Shown here in pieces: positions 50,297 through 59,901 of a stretch of DNA of 64,000 nucleotides (position 1 is its first letter; each line of letters opens with the position of its first letter). The notes under the pieces were generated by a model. The model was not told the origin of the DNA. It searched no databases and saw only the letters and a list, made by a program, of their open reading frames with translations. Origin of the DNA: Streptomyces sp. WZ-12 (lineage in GTDB: Bacteria > Actinomycetota > Actinomycetes > Streptomycetales > Streptomycetaceae); assembly GCF_028898845.1 (NCBI RefSeq), contig NZ_CP118574.1, positions 8,791,001 to 8,855,000 on the forward strand. The letters are read 5' to 3'. A program made the translations under genes and the position numbers.

Positions 50297-51253
50297 CTAC
50301 CGACCCAACCGGGCGGCGGCGTCCCGCGTCATCCGGCGCACCACCTCTCCCGCGGGCAGGATTTCCCCGACCCGGCCCACCCCCTCGCCGACGATCACCC
50401 CCGCGACGTCGTAGTCCTCCGCCGAGACGCCGGCCCTGAACTCCGCGGCGGCCTCGGCAAGATGAGCGTCGAGCGCGGACTCATGACCGTGCCACCGGTC
50501 GATGAACGGGTTGCGCAGCAGCCGCCCGTCGTACTCGGCCGGCCAGTCGTACTGCCGCACGATGTCGTAGACCCTGGTGCGCACGGTGTCGTCGCCGCCG
50601 GCCGCCAACGCACGGGCCTGGGCGCGATCGGAGACCACCGCCTCCTCCGTCGCCCAGAACCGGGTTCCGACCAGGACACCGTCCGCGCCGAGGGCGAGCG
50701 CGGCGGCGAGTCCGCGACCGTCCACCACGCCACCGGCGCCCAACAGCAGCGTGTCGGGGGAGCGGTCGGCGATCAGGTCCGCGACATCGGGGACGAGGGT
50801 GAACGTCGAGCGTGTGCCCCCGCCGTGCCCGCCGGCCTCGCCGCCCTGCGCGACGACGACGTCCGCGCCGGCATCGAGGACCCGCCGGGCCTGTTCGAGT
50901 GTGTGGACCTGGCAGATCAGTGGCACGCCGGCGCCGCGGATCCGGTCGACGAACGGCGTCGGGTCGCCGAACGACAGCATCACGGCGGCGGGTTGGTGTT
51001 CCAGGGCGATGTCGAGAAGTTCGGGGCGACGGGCCAGGCTCCAGGTGATGAAGCCGCACCCCACCCGGGTGCCAGCCGCGGCGGCGAACTGGTCCTTCAG
51101 CCACTGCTCGTCGCCGTAGCCGCCGCCGATGAGGCCGAGCCCGCCTGCGGCGGACACCGCCACGGCGAGGCGGGCCCCGGAGACGAAGTCCATGGGGGCG
51201 AGCACCACCGGGTGCTCGATTCCGAGGGCGTGGGTGAAGCGCGTCGTCAGCAA
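50297..51253 (-). CDS. Nitronate monooxygenase (2-nitropropane dioxygenase-like)
   Basis: 318 residues, TTG start after AAGGGGA. TIM-barrel FMN enzyme: PVVLAPMDFVSGARLAVAVS, the FMN/phosphate loop VVAQGGEAGGHGGG with the conserved His, and LLGAGGVVDGRGLAAALALG plus GVLVGTRFWATEE. It oxidises alkyl nitronates; many homologues protect against nitro-toxins. A LysR gene lies upstream on the same strand, 144 bp away, and may control it. Confidence 0.87.
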   Translation of the reverse strand: MLTTRFTHALGIEHPVVLAPMDFVSGARLAVAVSAAGGLGLIGGGYGDEQWLKDQFAAAAGTRVGCGFITWSLARRPELLDIALEHQPAAVMLSFGDPTPFVDRIRGAGVPLICQVHTLEQARRVLDAGADVVVAQGGEAGGHGGGTRSTFTLVPDVADLIADRSPDTLLLGAGGVVDGRGLAAALALGADGVLVGTRFWATEEAVVSDRAQARALAAGGDDTVRTRVYDIVRQYDWPAEYDGRLLRNPFIDRWHGHESALDAHLAEAAAEFRAGVSAEDYDVAGVIVGEGVGRVGEILPAGEVVRRMTRDAAARLGR

Positions 51254-51397
51254 GGCGAAGTCCCCTTCGTTCAGGCGGCGGCCCGTTGGCCGTGCGTCCG
51301 GCGGTGCGGCGTCAAGAGGGACAGTAGGTTCGCCAGGACTTCAGATCCAACGATTGCTGGTGATGGGAGCCATCGCCGGAAGCGAACTCTCCGATGG

Positions 51398-52327
51398 TCA
51401 ACGGGCATCGGACCGGCACACCACCCGCCGCTGCGGACTCCCGACCATGCGCAGGACGGGTGGCCCCGGCTCCACCGCCTGCACATGCGTGAGGAACCGC
51501 GTCAACGCGGGCAGGGGTGGCGCGTCGGCGCGCCGGACGAAGACGGTCTGCGCGCCCGCCTCCGCCTCCGGCAGCTCGTGCACCCGGACCTGGTCGCGGG
51601 CGGCGTGCCGCTCGACGACGGCAGCGGGCAGCAGACTGACTCCCATACCCGCCCCGACACAGCCGAGGATGCCGTCCAACGTCCCCAATTCCATACAGCG
51701 AACGCCAACCGCGCCCCGTGCCCGTAGGACGCTCTCCAACCGCCGTCGATAGGAGCAACCGGTCCGAAAGACGAGGATCTTGGGATCGGTCAGCACGGCA
51801 TCCAGGTCGGTGATCCGATGGGCCGTGAGCAGGACCAGGCGCTCGTCGAACAGCGGTGTCTCCACCAGGTCGGGCTGCCGCACCGGCCCGCTGACCAGCG
51901 CGCCGTCGAGACGGTATGCCAGCACGTCCCGTATGAGCTGCTCGGTCGACCCGGTGGCCAGTGACAGGTCGACGCGTGGGCAGTCCTCGATGAAGGCGGC
52001 GAGGGCACCGGGCAGGCGCAGACCCGCGGTGGTCTCCATGGAGCCGATCCGCAACGGTCCACTCGGATCCGCCTCGTCGCCGATGACGTGCCGCGCCTCG
52101 TCGACCAGCCTGTCGATGCGCTCCGCGTACGGCAGCAGCCGCTCGCCCACGCTCGTCAGCGCCACGCCCCGGGCATGCCGACGGAACAGCGGAGCACCGA
52201 GCTCCTTCTCCAACGCGTGGATCCGGGCGCTGACGTTCGACTGCACGGTGTGCAGTTCCTGAGCGGCTCTGGTGATGCCGCGGGTGCGCGCGACGGCCAA
52301 GTAGATCCGCAGGTCGGACAGTTGCAC
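51398..52327 (-). CDS. LysR family transcriptional regulator
   Basis: 309 residues from GTG 52327, chosen because GGAGG lies 5 nt before; the ORF extends 42 codons further without support. HTH: LSDLRIYLAVARTRGITRAA then QELHTVQSNVSARIHALEKE. The PBP2-like effector domain follows (DPSGPLRIGSMETTAGLRLP). It probably regulates itself or the nitronate monooxygenase gene downstream. Confidence 0.9.
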   Translation of the reverse strand: MQLSDLRIYLAVARTRGITRAAQELHTVQSNVSARIHALEKELGAPLFRRHARGVALTSVGERLLPYAERIDRLVDEARHVIGDEADPSGPLRIGSMETTAGLRLPGALAAFIEDCPRVDLSLATGSTEQLIRDVLAYRLDGALVSGPVRQPDLVETPLFDERLVLLTAHRITDLDAVLTDPKILVFRTGCSYRRRLESVLRARGAVGVRCMELGTLDGILGCVGAGMGVSLLPAAVVERHAARDQVRVHELPEAEAGAQTVFVRRADAPPLPALTRFLTHVQAVEPGPPVLRMVGSPQRRVVCRSDAR

Positions 52328-52466
52328 GGTGACCTCCACAGGACGGGACTTGATGGTCTCGCTCACGTCGTCGACGGCAGTGCCGTGTCCGGCAACCCTG
52401 GCCCCGCCGAGCAGCTCGCGTGGCCGGGCGGGGGCAGCATGCCTGGCGGACACTGTCTGGGCGGTG

Positions 52467-52979
52467 CTATACGCCGGTGGCGCCGTCGATGCGTTCCCGG
52501 AGCAGGTCGGCGTGGCCGTTGTGGCGGGCGTACTCCTCGATCATGTGGACGTAGATCCAGCGGAGGTTGACGTCCTGCCCCATGAAGCGACCGGTGTCCG
52601 TCAGGGCACGGCCGGCGCAGAGCGCGCGGGCGCGGGCGATTTCCCCGCGCCAGGTGGCGAGAGCGTCGCGCAACGTGGCGCTCTCGGCCAACTCGAAGCC
52701 ACCGTCGGGACCATTCGGATCAGCCTGCGGATCGTAGAGGGGCGGGGCTTCTTCTCCGGCGAACACCCGGCGGAACCAGTTCCGCTCCACCTCCGCCAGG
52801 TGCTGGACGAGGCCCGTCAGCGTAAAGCCGGACGGTGGCACGGACGCGACCGCGGCCTGCTCATCGTCCAGCCCCTCGCACTTCATGGCGAGCGTCGTGC
52901 GGTGGAAGTCGAGCCAACCTTCGAGCGTGGTGCGCTCATCGACGTTCAGGGGCGGCATGGGGCGTTCGATGGTGGTCAT
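52467..52979 (-). CDS. DinB family protein (DUF664)
   Basis: 170 residues. Four-helix DinB fold with metal-type histidines: LTGLVQHLAEVERNWFRRVF and the last helix YVHMIEEYARHNGHADLLRE. The DUF664 subgroup occurs in many copies in Streptomyces; some relatives are mycothiol- or bacillithiol-dependent transferases. Role unknown. Confidence 0.88.
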   Translation of the reverse strand: MTTIERPMPPLNVDERTTLEGWLDFHRTTLAMKCEGLDDEQAAVASVPPSGFTLTGLVQHLAEVERNWFRRVFAGEEAPPLYDPQADPNGPDGGFELAESATLRDALATWRGEIARARALCAGRALTDTGRFMGQDVNLRWIYVHMIEEYARHNGHADLLRERIDGATGV

Positions 52980-53063
52980 CGGTCGATTATCGTCGGCGGT
53001 CCAATCCGCTGGCAGGCGGGCCGGCGCGGCGGGCCAACGGGCCAGGCCCGGCTGTGCCGCGCC

Positions 53064-53849
53064 CTACCGAACGGTCCGCCGCAGCACGCAGTCTCCGCAC
53101 AACCCCCCACCAGGAACGCGGTAGTACAGGCAGCAGCTCCGCCGGGAGAATCCGGGACCGGCGGGATCCAGCGTGCCCGTGTCGCGCAGCAGCGGATCGT
53201 TCAGCAGGGAGGCGGCCAGCGCCACGGCCCGCTCCGCCGCCTCCCCGCGGCCCTCCTGGCGGCACCAACCAACCAACACCCGGAGGGTACCGACCAGCGC
53301 CGACGCCGCGTTGCCCCACAGGAGTTGGGAGGAGAGCGGGGACACGGTGACGACGGCGCGTTGCAGCGGAACCAGATGACCGTGCAGCACGGCCGCCCGC
53401 AGCCGGCCCACCGGTCCCTCGTCCAGTCCCTCGCCCAAGCCCTCCTCCGGGTCCTCCTCCGGGACTTTCGCAGCGGCCGACGGCAGTGCGGACGGGGAGG
53501 GGAGCCAGAGTTCGTCCGGCGTGCTCCGCTCCGGATGCCACCACAGGGCCTCGCCGCCGAGATGCGGGACGCGCCCCGCGAGCACCGCGGGTGCGAGGGC
53601 GATCGACCACAGGCGCCCGGCGAGTCCCTGGTACACGAGGGACGCCGCGACCCGCCGCTCCGTCGTCCCGAGCCGTGCGGCCACCGTCTCCACGCGGTTG
53701 CGCAACGTCGGTACGGAGCTCCCGAGAGAGAGCTCCGACAGGGGGAGGAAGCCCTGGTCCCGCGGTGTGCCGGCGTCAGTCCGCACGGCGAAGAACGGTC
53801 CCACGGCGGCGGCGCGGCGAAGGACCGCAGTCATCGGTTCCTGTGGCAT
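53064..53849 (-). CDS. FhuF-like ferric-siderophore reductase
   Basis: 261 residues from ATG 53849 after GGGGAGGACC. The C-terminus holds the [2Fe-2S] motif of FhuF, CCx10Cx2C, in CCLYYRVPGGGLCGDC. Upstream parts (FLPLSELSLGSSVPTLRNRV, LGTTERRVAASLVYQGLAGR) match Streptomyces (2Fe-2S)-binding proteins. The family reduces ferric siderophores in the cytoplasm. The next gene upstream encodes a BtuF-like binding protein, which also suggests iron/cofactor uptake, but no permease is present. Confidence 0.87.
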   Translation of the reverse strand: MPQEPMTAVLRRAAAVGPFFAVRTDAGTPRDQGFLPLSELSLGSSVPTLRNRVETVAARLGTTERRVAASLVYQGLAGRLWSIALAPAVLAGRVPHLGGEALWWHPERSTPDELWLPSPSALPSAAAKVPEEDPEEGLGEGLDEGPVGRLRAAVLHGHLVPLQRAVVTVSPLSSQLLWGNAASALVGTLRVLVGWCRQEGRGEAAERAVALAASLLNDPLLRDTGTLDPAGPGFSRRSCCLYYRVPGGGLCGDCVLRRTVR

Positions 53850-53916
53850 CGGTCCTCCCCGGTGCGGGTTGGGGGTTGCGGGCGGGATGGCAACGGTACG
53901 GGCGGGTCGGGTCGGT

Positions 53917-54858
53917 TCACGCACCGGACCGGGGGGTCCCGGCTGCGGACAGGCGGACCGCCTCACCCGCCGTCACGGGGGCACCCGCCTCAACGGAGTG
54001 CAGGACGTGTGCCAGGACCTCCGCACCTCTCACCACTCTGGGGCCCGGCCGGTTGAAGTAGGCAGGACCGTCGAGCACCCAGACCGCATCCTCGCGCACG
54101 GCGGGCAACTCGTCCCAGCCAGGCAGTTCGGTGAGCAGACCGCGCTCCCGCAACGTGCGTTCGGGACTGAAGCCGCAGGGCAGGATGAGGAGGACGTCCG
54201 GGCGCGCGGCGCGTACCGCACTCCACTCCATCGGCTCGGTGTGCTCGTCCGGCGCCGCGAGCATCGGTGAGCCGCCCGCGCAGGTGATCTGCTCCGGTAC
54301 CCAGTGCCCCGCGGGCCAGAGCGGGTCGAGCCACTCGATGGCCACCACGCGCGGCCGCGGCCGATCTGCGGTCAGCCGCTGCACCTTCGCCAGCCGCGCG
54401 CGCAGCTCCTCCCGCCGTCGCTCGGCGCGCTCGGGAACACCCAACAGCGTGCCGACGGTGACCAGACAGTCCAACACATCGCCCAGGGTGCGTGGTTCCA
54501 GGCTCAGTACCTTGGTGTCCGCCTCCAGCATCCGGACGGCCCGGGAGACGCTGCCGTACGACACCGCGCACACCTCGCAGAGGTCCTGCGTGAGGACCAC
54601 CTCCGGAGCGAGGGCGGCGAGGGCCTGAGCGTCGAGGGCGTAGAGCGAGGAACCCGAGTGAGAGGCGCCGCCCACCGCGTCGGAGATCTCCCGGCTGGTC
54701 ATCGCGTCCGCCGAGAAGTCGGCAGCCGTGACGATGGGCACCCCGGCGACGGCCTCCGGCGGCCAGTCGCATTCGTGGGTGCGGCCCACCAGGTCGGCAG
54801 TCAGCCCGAGTTCGGCCACGATGTCCGTGGCCGCCGGCAGCAGGGAGACGATGTGCAT
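53917..54858 (-). CDS. BtuF-like periplasmic-binding-fold protein without signal peptide
   Basis: 313 residues. The class III binding-protein fold of cobalamin/siderophore receptors: [33 protein letters not shown], and [20 protein letters not shown]. There is no signal peptide or lipobox; the sequence starts directly with the first strand, so it is likely to be cytoplasmic or a partial version. Such orphan cobalamin-binding-like proteins are frequent in actinomycetes. No ABC partner is adjacent. Confidence 0.85.
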   Translation of the reverse strand: MHIVSLLPAATDIVAELGLTADLVGRTHECDWPPEAVAGVPIVTAADFSADAMTSREISDAVGGASHSGSSLYALDAQALAALAPEVVLTQDLCEVCAVSYGSVSRAVRMLEADTKVLSLEPRTLGDVLDCLVTVGTLLGVPERAERRREELRARLAKVQRLTADRPRPRVVAIEWLDPLWPAGHWVPEQITCAGGSPMLAAPDEHTEPMEWSAVRAARPDVLLILPCGFSPERTLRERGLLTELPGWDELPAVREDAVWVLDGPAYFNRPGPRVVRGAEVLAHVLHSVEAGAPVTAGEAVRLSAAGTPRSGA

Positions 54859-54943
54859 GCGTCGACCTTAGGGCCTGCCCGACGGATCGGGGTTGGACAG
54901 ACCCCGGGCGCAGGAGTGCGGCTCGGTGGCTTCCGCAGGGCGC

Positions 54944-55486
54944 TCAACGCCGGGCGTGACGGATCTCCAAGCGTCCGAACCCCAGGGCCCCGGAGATCCG
55001 GATCGTCGGCCCGCCGGGGCGCGGATCCCGTGGGGGCTTGTAGCGCAGGTCCTTCCACGTGGTGTGCAGGCCCTCTACGTCAACGACCGCGTCGCGGGGC
55101 ACCGTGATCCTGGCCCCACCGGTGCCGAGTTGCAGCTCGATGTCGACGACCGGATGCTCGATGATCGCCCGGGACAGATCCAGTCGCACCTTTCCGAAGG
55201 CGGAATCGACCTTGAGGTTCCGAGGCACCCGCCATGCGCCGCGCCGCTGGATCCGTCCGCTGATGGCGGCGATCGTCGACGCGGTGCCCGGGTCCTCCTC
55301 CGGGAGCGAAGCGAGAGCCGACACGAGCTCGCTGTGCTCCTTGGCGGAGAGCACCTGGTGGAGGCGTGCGTCCAACTCCTCGTGGGAGATGAGCTGTTCG
55401 GCATACGCCTGTTGCAGACGCCGCACGGCCGCATCACGGTCGTCTTCGCCTATCCGGGGCGGCGAGTCTTCCGGTGAGGGAGTCAC
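54944..55486 (-). CDS. DUF1707 domain protein with LiaF-like C-terminal part
   Basis: 180 residues, GTG start. The DUF1707 helix-rich domain: [41 protein letters not shown] beta-rich second half ([40 protein letters not shown]) resembles the cell-wall-stress LiaF C-terminal domain. DUF1707 is thought to mediate protein interaction. No membrane helix. Role unknown. Confidence 0.83.
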   Translation of the reverse strand: MTPSPEDSPPRIGEDDRDAAVRRLQQAYAEQLISHEELDARLHQVLSAKEHSELVSALASLPEEDPGTASTIAAISGRIQRRGAWRVPRNLKVDSAFGKVRLDLSRAIIEHPVVDIELQLGTGGARITVPRDAVVDVEGLHTTWKDLRYKPPRDPRPGGPTIRISGALGFGRLEIRHARR

Positions 55487-55969
55487 CGCGTCAGCCTACT
55501 GCCGCACCGGCGATGCGCACGCTCCAAGGTCCGTGGAGCGGTGTCTGCTCCTTCCGTTGGCCTTCCGTTGGCCGCAGACCCTGCGTCGCCGAGCCCGGGC
55601 GGCTGCTTTTCCACGGGCATTCCGCCGGTCCGAGTGGCACACTGCCGTCGACAGGGCCGGGGTCGGCCATGCCACCGGCCGCCACGGTGCTCGGCGATGC
55701 AATCCGCTGCGACGTCAGGGGGTGGGCTCCGTCGTCAACACCGCACGCGTGAACTCATTCGTCCGCTGGACATTGCTGCGCTTGACGACGTACTTACCAA
55801 CGACGGCTACCAGGCCAACCTGCCGGTCGACGCAGTGTCGTCCACAGTCTGCGCGAGGCATGCGGCCAGTGATCCGCATCGCCCGTACTCTAGGTCCTAC
55901 CGACATCGGGTTGCCGTCCGGTGGCACGGCATCAAATTTGTGGGTGGCGAAGACTGGAGGCAACACCTC
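55487..55969. other. 483-bp non-coding leader upstream of the rpoA-like gene
   Basis: No gene is credible in this stretch, though the rpoA frame stays open upstream for 143 codons because of GC bias. It contains an 11-bp tandem duplication (CTTCCGTTGGC at 55551-55561 and 55562-55572), a TTGACG at 55789 and a TACTCT at 55888 that are weak promoter candidates. None of the usual upstream ribosomal-protein genes is present. Confidence 0.55.
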
Positions 55970-56986
55970 ATGCTGATCGCTCAGCGACCCTCGTTGACCG
56001 AGGAGATCGTGGAGGAATGTCGTTCCCGGTTCGTGATCGAACCGTTGGAGCCCGGCTTCGGTTACACGCTGGGCAACTCCCTGCGACGGACCCTGCTCTC
56101 CTCGATCCCGGGTGCGGCGGTCACGTCCATCCGCATCGACGGCGTGCTGCACGAGTTCACCACCGTGCCCGGGGTCAAGGAAGACGTCACCGACCTGATT
56201 CTGAACATCAAGCAGTTGGTGGTGTCCTCCGAACAGGATGAGCCGGTCGTGATGTACCTGCGCAAGCAGGGGCCCGGCCTGGTCACCGCCGCGGACATCG
56301 CGCCGCCGGCCGGTGTCGAGGTGCACAACCCCGACCTGGTCCTGGCCACGTTGAACGGCAAGGGCAAGCTGGAGTTGGAGCTGACCGTCGAGCGCGGTCG
56401 CGGCTATGTCTCGGCCGTTCAGAACAAGCAGGTCGGCCAGGAGATCGGCCGGATCCCGGTCGACTCGATCTACTCGCCGGTGCTCAAGGTCACGTACAAG
56501 GTCGAGGCGACCCGTGTCGAGCAGCGCACCGACTTCGACAAGCTGGTGGTCGACGTCGAGACCAAGGAGGCGATGCGTCCGCGCGACGCGATGGCCTCGG
56601 CCGGTAAGACGCTGGTGGAGCTGTTCGGCCTCGCCCGCGAGCTGAACATCGACGCCGAGGGCATCGACATGGGCCCGTCCCCGACGGACGCCGCGCAGGC
56701 GGCCGATCTGGCGGTGCCGATCGAGGAGTTGGAGCTCACCGTCCGCTCCTACAACTGCCTCAAGCGCGAGGGCATCCACTCCGTGGGCGAGCTCGTGGCA
56801 CGTAGCGAGGCGGACCTGCTCGACGTCCGCAACTTCGGTGCGAAGTCGATCGACGAGGTCAAGGCGAAACTCGCCGCCATGGGCCTCACGTTCAGGGACA
56901 GCCCACCCGGATTCGACCCGAGCGCCGCGGCCGACGCCTTCGACGCGGGCAACGACACGGGCTTTACCGAGACCGAGCAGTACTGA
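55970..56986 (+). CDS. rpoA: RNA polymerase alpha subunit (second, stand-alone copy)
   Basis: 338 residues from ATG 55970 (GGAGG 9 nt before). The sequence is a full alpha subunit of Streptomyces type. The N-terminal domain carries [20 protein letters not shown] (beta/beta' assembly region) and [20 protein letters not shown]; the linker is [20 protein letters not shown]; the C-terminal domain retains [20 protein letters not shown] and [19 protein letters not shown], the DNA-binding helices. All regions are intact. It differs from the Streptomyces sequence I know at scattered sites, for example [12 protein letters not shown] near the start and the last 25 residues. It lies between DUF1707 and VOC genes, away from rpsK-rpsD-rplQ, and a bidirectional terminator follows. 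Confidence 0.95.
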   Translation: MLIAQRPSLTEEIVEECRSRFVIEPLEPGFGYTLGNSLRRTLLSSIPGAAVTSIRIDGVLHEFTTVPGVKEDVTDLILNIKQLVVSSEQDEPVVMYLRKQGPGLVTAADIAPPAGVEVHNPDLVLATLNGKGKLELELTVERGRGYVSAVQNKQVGQEIGRIPVDSIYSPVLKVTYKVEATRVEQRTDFDKLVVDVETKEAMRPRDAMASAGKTLVELFGLARELNIDAEGIDMGPSPTDAAQAADLAVPIEELELTVRSYNCLKREGIHSVGELVARSEADLLDVRNFGAKSIDEVKAKLAAMGLTFRDSPPGFDPSAAADAFDAGNDTGFTETEQY

Positions 56987-57225
56987 GCCGGCGCGAGGGC
57001 GTCCTCATCACGCGGCTGACTCGTGGAAGGCGGCGATCAGCGTCCGACTGTCGCCCCGTCGCCTTTGCCCGCCGTCCGCCGTAGCGGGAGACTGCCGCTT
57101 CCAGCCAGGTGCACGGCGGACGTCCGGCACCGATCCGCAGGCACTGGCGCGAACGTCCTTCGGAGTCAGCGACGCGTTCCAACGTCCCCCGCTGGTGGGG
57201 CCGTTGGGCTCGGCGGCCGCGTTCA

Positions 57226-57255
57226 GCGGGAGCCCTGGAATCCCAGGGCTCCCGC
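57226..57255. terminator. Bidirectional terminator after rpoA-like gene
   Basis: GCGGGAGCCCTGG and CCAGGGCTCCCGC form a perfect 13-bp stem with loop AATC, between the rpoA-like gene (plus) and the VOC gene (minus), 240 bp beyond the rpoA stop. Confidence 0.88.
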
Positions 57256-57275
57256 GTGAGCGACCGCGCGTGGCG

Positions 57276-57674
57276 TCAACGCGCGAACTTCTCGATGGCC
57301 GCCGGGGTGACGGGGGTGAAGAAGTTGACGAGATTGCCGTCGGGGTCGCGGAACAGCAGCGACCGGTTGCCCCACGGCATCGTGGTGGGCTCGGTGACGA
57401 AGTCGGCGACGAAGCCGGTCAGGTTCTGGTGAACGCGGTCCACGTCGTCGACGAGGAACTCGGTGATCACGCTGTGGTTGGCCGCCGGGCGAGCGGAGCC
57501 CGGGGCGAAGAGCGGGACGGTGCGGGTGCCGGCGATCGCGAGGGTTGCGCCCGCGGTCTTGAGTTCGGCGAAGTCTTCGGTCGCCCACGTCGCCCGCGCC
57601 CCGGTTGCTCGCTCGTAGAACTCGACGAGGCGCGCGACGTCGCTGGTGATGATGCGGATCGAGACGAAGTCCAT
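57276..57674 (-). CDS. VOC family protein
   Basis: 132 residues from ATG 57674, after AGGGAG. One VOC module: MDFVSIRIITSDVARLVEFY at the start, a long middle with HSVITEFLVDDVDRVHQNLT, and GNRSLLFRDPDGNLVNFFTP at the end. His and Glu ligand positions are partly changed (HSVIT, DPDGNLVNFF), so metal binding is uncertain. It is divergent from a YafY-type regulator, a common pairing. Confidence 0.86.
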   Translation of the reverse strand: MDFVSIRIITSDVARLVEFYERATGARATWATEDFAELKTAGATLAIAGTRTVPLFAPGSARPAANHSVITEFLVDDVDRVHQNLTGFVADFVTEPTTMPWGNRSLLFRDPDGNLVNFFTPVTPAAIEKFAR

Positions 57675-57766
57675 GGGATCTCCCTGACTGTGCTGGAGGC
57701 GTGCACTGCGCAGGCTAGGAGAAATAGTGGACAGAATCGGTCCTGTATTCGCGCTAGGTTGTGCGC

Positions 57767-58762
57767 ATGCCTCGACCCACTGGCCGCGTGCTGACACTCC
57801 TGGAGCTGCTGCAGTCCGGCGGCACCCGGACCGTGGCCGAACTCGCCGACCGGCTCGGCGTCGAAGGACGCACCGTGCGGCGGTATGTGGACCAACTGAT
57901 CGACCTCGACGTGCCCGTGGAGTCGGTGCGCGGCCGCTACGGCGGGTACCGGCTCGCGCCCGGCTACCGCTTGCCTCCGCTCATGCTCGGCGACGACGAG
58001 GCGCTGGCCGTGCTGCTCGGCCTGATCGCCGGCCGCCGAACAGGGCTGACGACGACGGAACGCACGGCCAACGAGACGGCATCGGCGAAGATCCGGCGGG
58101 TGCTGCCCCAGCACATCGCCCGCCGCCTCGACGCGCTCCTGGAGGCCCTTGCCTTCACGGGGCAGCCCGGCGAGTTCGACACCCCGGACTCCGGGGTCCT
58201 GCTCACCCTCGCCGATGCGGTGCGAAACCACCGACCGGTCGCCATCCGCTACACCGACCGCGACGGACGGCACAGCGAACGCACGCTGCACGCTTACGGG
58301 ATCGTCGCCCACTCCGGCCGGTGGTACGTCACCGGCAAGGACGCCCGGCTCGACGAGGACCGAACCCTCCGGCTCGACCGCATCGCCGACGCCAGAACCC
58401 TGCCCGGCTCGTTCGAAGCACCCGTGGGTCCCGATCCGGCACAGCGCGTGGTGTCAGGGTTCGCCGCGGCCGAGTACCAGCACGAGGTGACCCTGCGGAT
58501 CCACGGGACAGTTGAGCAGATCCGGGCCCAACTTCCCGCCAGCGTCGCGAGCCTGGACGAGCCCGGGCCCGAGCCCGCGGCAGGCCAGGACCGGGCCGCC
58601 GAGCGCTGGCGGCGCGTCGAGCTACGGGCGGAGCGGCTCGATTGGTTGCCGCCGGTACTCGCCGCGCTCGACCGGCCGTTCGCCATCGAGCGCCCCGATG
58701 AACTGCGCGACCTCGTCAGCGCGTTCGCCGATCGCCTCGCGTCCTACGCCCGCCATGCCTGA
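57767..58762 (+). CDS. YafY-type WYL regulator
   Basis: 331 residues from ATG 57767. N-terminal winged HTH (MPRPTGRVLTLLELLQSGGT, RTVAELADRLGVEGRTVRRY) and a WYL domain (HRPVAIRYTDRDGRHSERTL, then GRWYVTGKDARLDEDRTLRL) with the C-terminal WCX part. The region TAGGTT just before the start and the lack of a ribosome-binding site suggest a leaderless mRNA. It likely senses a small ligand and controls the VOC gene divergent from it. Confidence 0.88.
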   Translation: MPRPTGRVLTLLELLQSGGTRTVAELADRLGVEGRTVRRYVDQLIDLDVPVESVRGRYGGYRLAPGYRLPPLMLGDDEALAVLLGLIAGRRTGLTTTERTANETASAKIRRVLPQHIARRLDALLEALAFTGQPGEFDTPDSGVLLTLADAVRNHRPVAIRYTDRDGRHSERTLHAYGIVAHSGRWYVTGKDARLDEDRTLRLDRIADARTLPGSFEAPVGPDPAQRVVSGFAAAEYQHEVTLRIHGTVEQIRAQLPASVASLDEPGPEPAAGQDRAAERWRRVELRAERLDWLPPVLAALDRPFAIERPDELRDLVSAFADRLASYARHA

Positions 58763-58976
58763 GAGCGAGGAATCAAGGTCAGATGGAAGGGGTGGGCGTA
58801 CGGACCGGCCGGTACGGCGCCGACCGGCCGCCGGGCTTGACTCGTGCGGCGACTCGGCCATGCCGATCACCTCTTCGCCTCTCCCTTTTCGCCAACAAAT
58901 CTTGGTCTTATGCCAGAGGGGCGTCAAGACGCGCACTCCCCGGGCCGTAGAAGTACGTAGGTTCGTTCGTTGCGCC

Positions 58977-58993
58977 TATCGCGGTGCGCGATA
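58977..58993. promoter_or_regulatory. Perfect palindrome overlapping promoter of ArsR/SufR-like gene
   Basis: TATCGCG and CGCGATA flank GTG and end 10 bp before the GTG start codon at 59004. Its position over the expected promoter or transcription start indicates an autoregulatory operator. Confidence 0.78.
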
Positions 58994-59003
58994 CCGTGAA
59001 GGC

Positions 59004-59726
59004 GTGGCCTCTGATGCAACGCCGCAGCCTCCCGAGAGTGACGCGGCGATCGCATCCGTCAGCGTCCTCGGGGAGGACTCCCGGCGGCGGATGTTCGCGT
59101 TCATCCGACGGCAAACCCGCCCCGTGACCCGGGACGAGGCGGCCGCCAGCGTGGGCATCTCGCGCAAGCTCGCCGCCTTCCACCTCGACAAGCTGGTCGA
59201 CGCCGGCCTCCTGCGCGCCCGCTACGCATCACCGGGCGGGATCCGCAAGGTCGGCCGCCAGCCCAAGGTCTACGAACCCACCGACAGTCACATCCACGTC
59301 AGCATCCCCGACCGCCGTCACGAACTCCTGGCCGACCTCCTGCTGGAAGCCGTCCTGACCGACGGCGACGGCGAAACCGCGGCCCACGCCGCCGTCCGGA
59401 CAGCCGGCCGGCGCGGTCGCGAACTGGGCGAGCAGGAACGGGAGACGACCCGCCCCGGCCGGCTCGGCGCAGAACGTGGACTGAGCGTCTGCGAGCGGAT
59501 GCTTGACCAGCACGGCTTCGAGCCGGTCCGCGAAAACCCCACCCGACTCCGGCTGCGCAACTGCCCGTTCCATCCCCTGGCGGCGAAGGCGCCCGAACTG
59601 GTCTGCGGCATGAACCACGCCTTCCTCACCGGCTACCTGGAGGGCCTGCGGGTCAGTGGCGTAGTGGCCACGCTCGCCCCACGCCCCGGGGACTGCTGCG
59701 TGCAGTTGGGCCCCACCACGGAGTGA
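59004..59726 (+). CDS. ArsR/SufR-like regulator with Cys-rich C-terminus
   Basis: 240 residues, GTG start. Winged HTH at about residues 20-90 (LGEDSRRRMFAFIRRQTRPV, TRDEAAASVGISRKLAAFHL DK-type). The C-terminal part has Cys163, Cys187, Cys201 and Cys231-Cys232 (RNCPFHPLAAKAPELVCGMN; GDCCVQLG), the kind of spacing found in iron-sulfur-binding regulators such as SufR. No suf genes are nearby, so it is a paralogue with another target. A palindrome at the promoter suggests autoregulation and a redox or iron signal. Confidence 0.82.
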   Translation: MASDATPQPPESDAAIASVSVLGEDSRRRMFAFIRRQTRPVTRDEAAASVGISRKLAAFHLDKLVDAGLLRARYASPGGIRKVGRQPKVYEPTDSHIHVSIPDRRHELLADLLLEAVLTDGDGETAAHAAVRTAGRRGRELGEQERETTRPGRLGAERGLSVCERMLDQHGFEPVRENPTRLRLRNCPFHPLAAKAPELVCGMNHAFLTGYLEGLRVSGVVATLAPRPGDCCVQLGPTTE

Positions 59727-59901
59727 TGCGCAACCCCTTGCACCACAGCAACGTCGTCGAGCTGCCGACCGAGGGTGCCGCCCACGCCACCCGGCGCTCG
59801 CACTGAGCGCGGCCAGTCAGGCCAGCACCACGCCACAGCGTCGAGGCGGCCGCCGGCAACGACCATCGGGACCAGTCCGGCATGCACGACCGGAGCACCC
59901 C

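Noticed and set aside
58622..58936. A possible 104-codon minus-strand gene beginning MAESPHESSPAAG before the ArsR/SufR-like gene
   Set aside because: Two thirds of it overlap the end of the YafY-type gene as a shadow and no family is seen.
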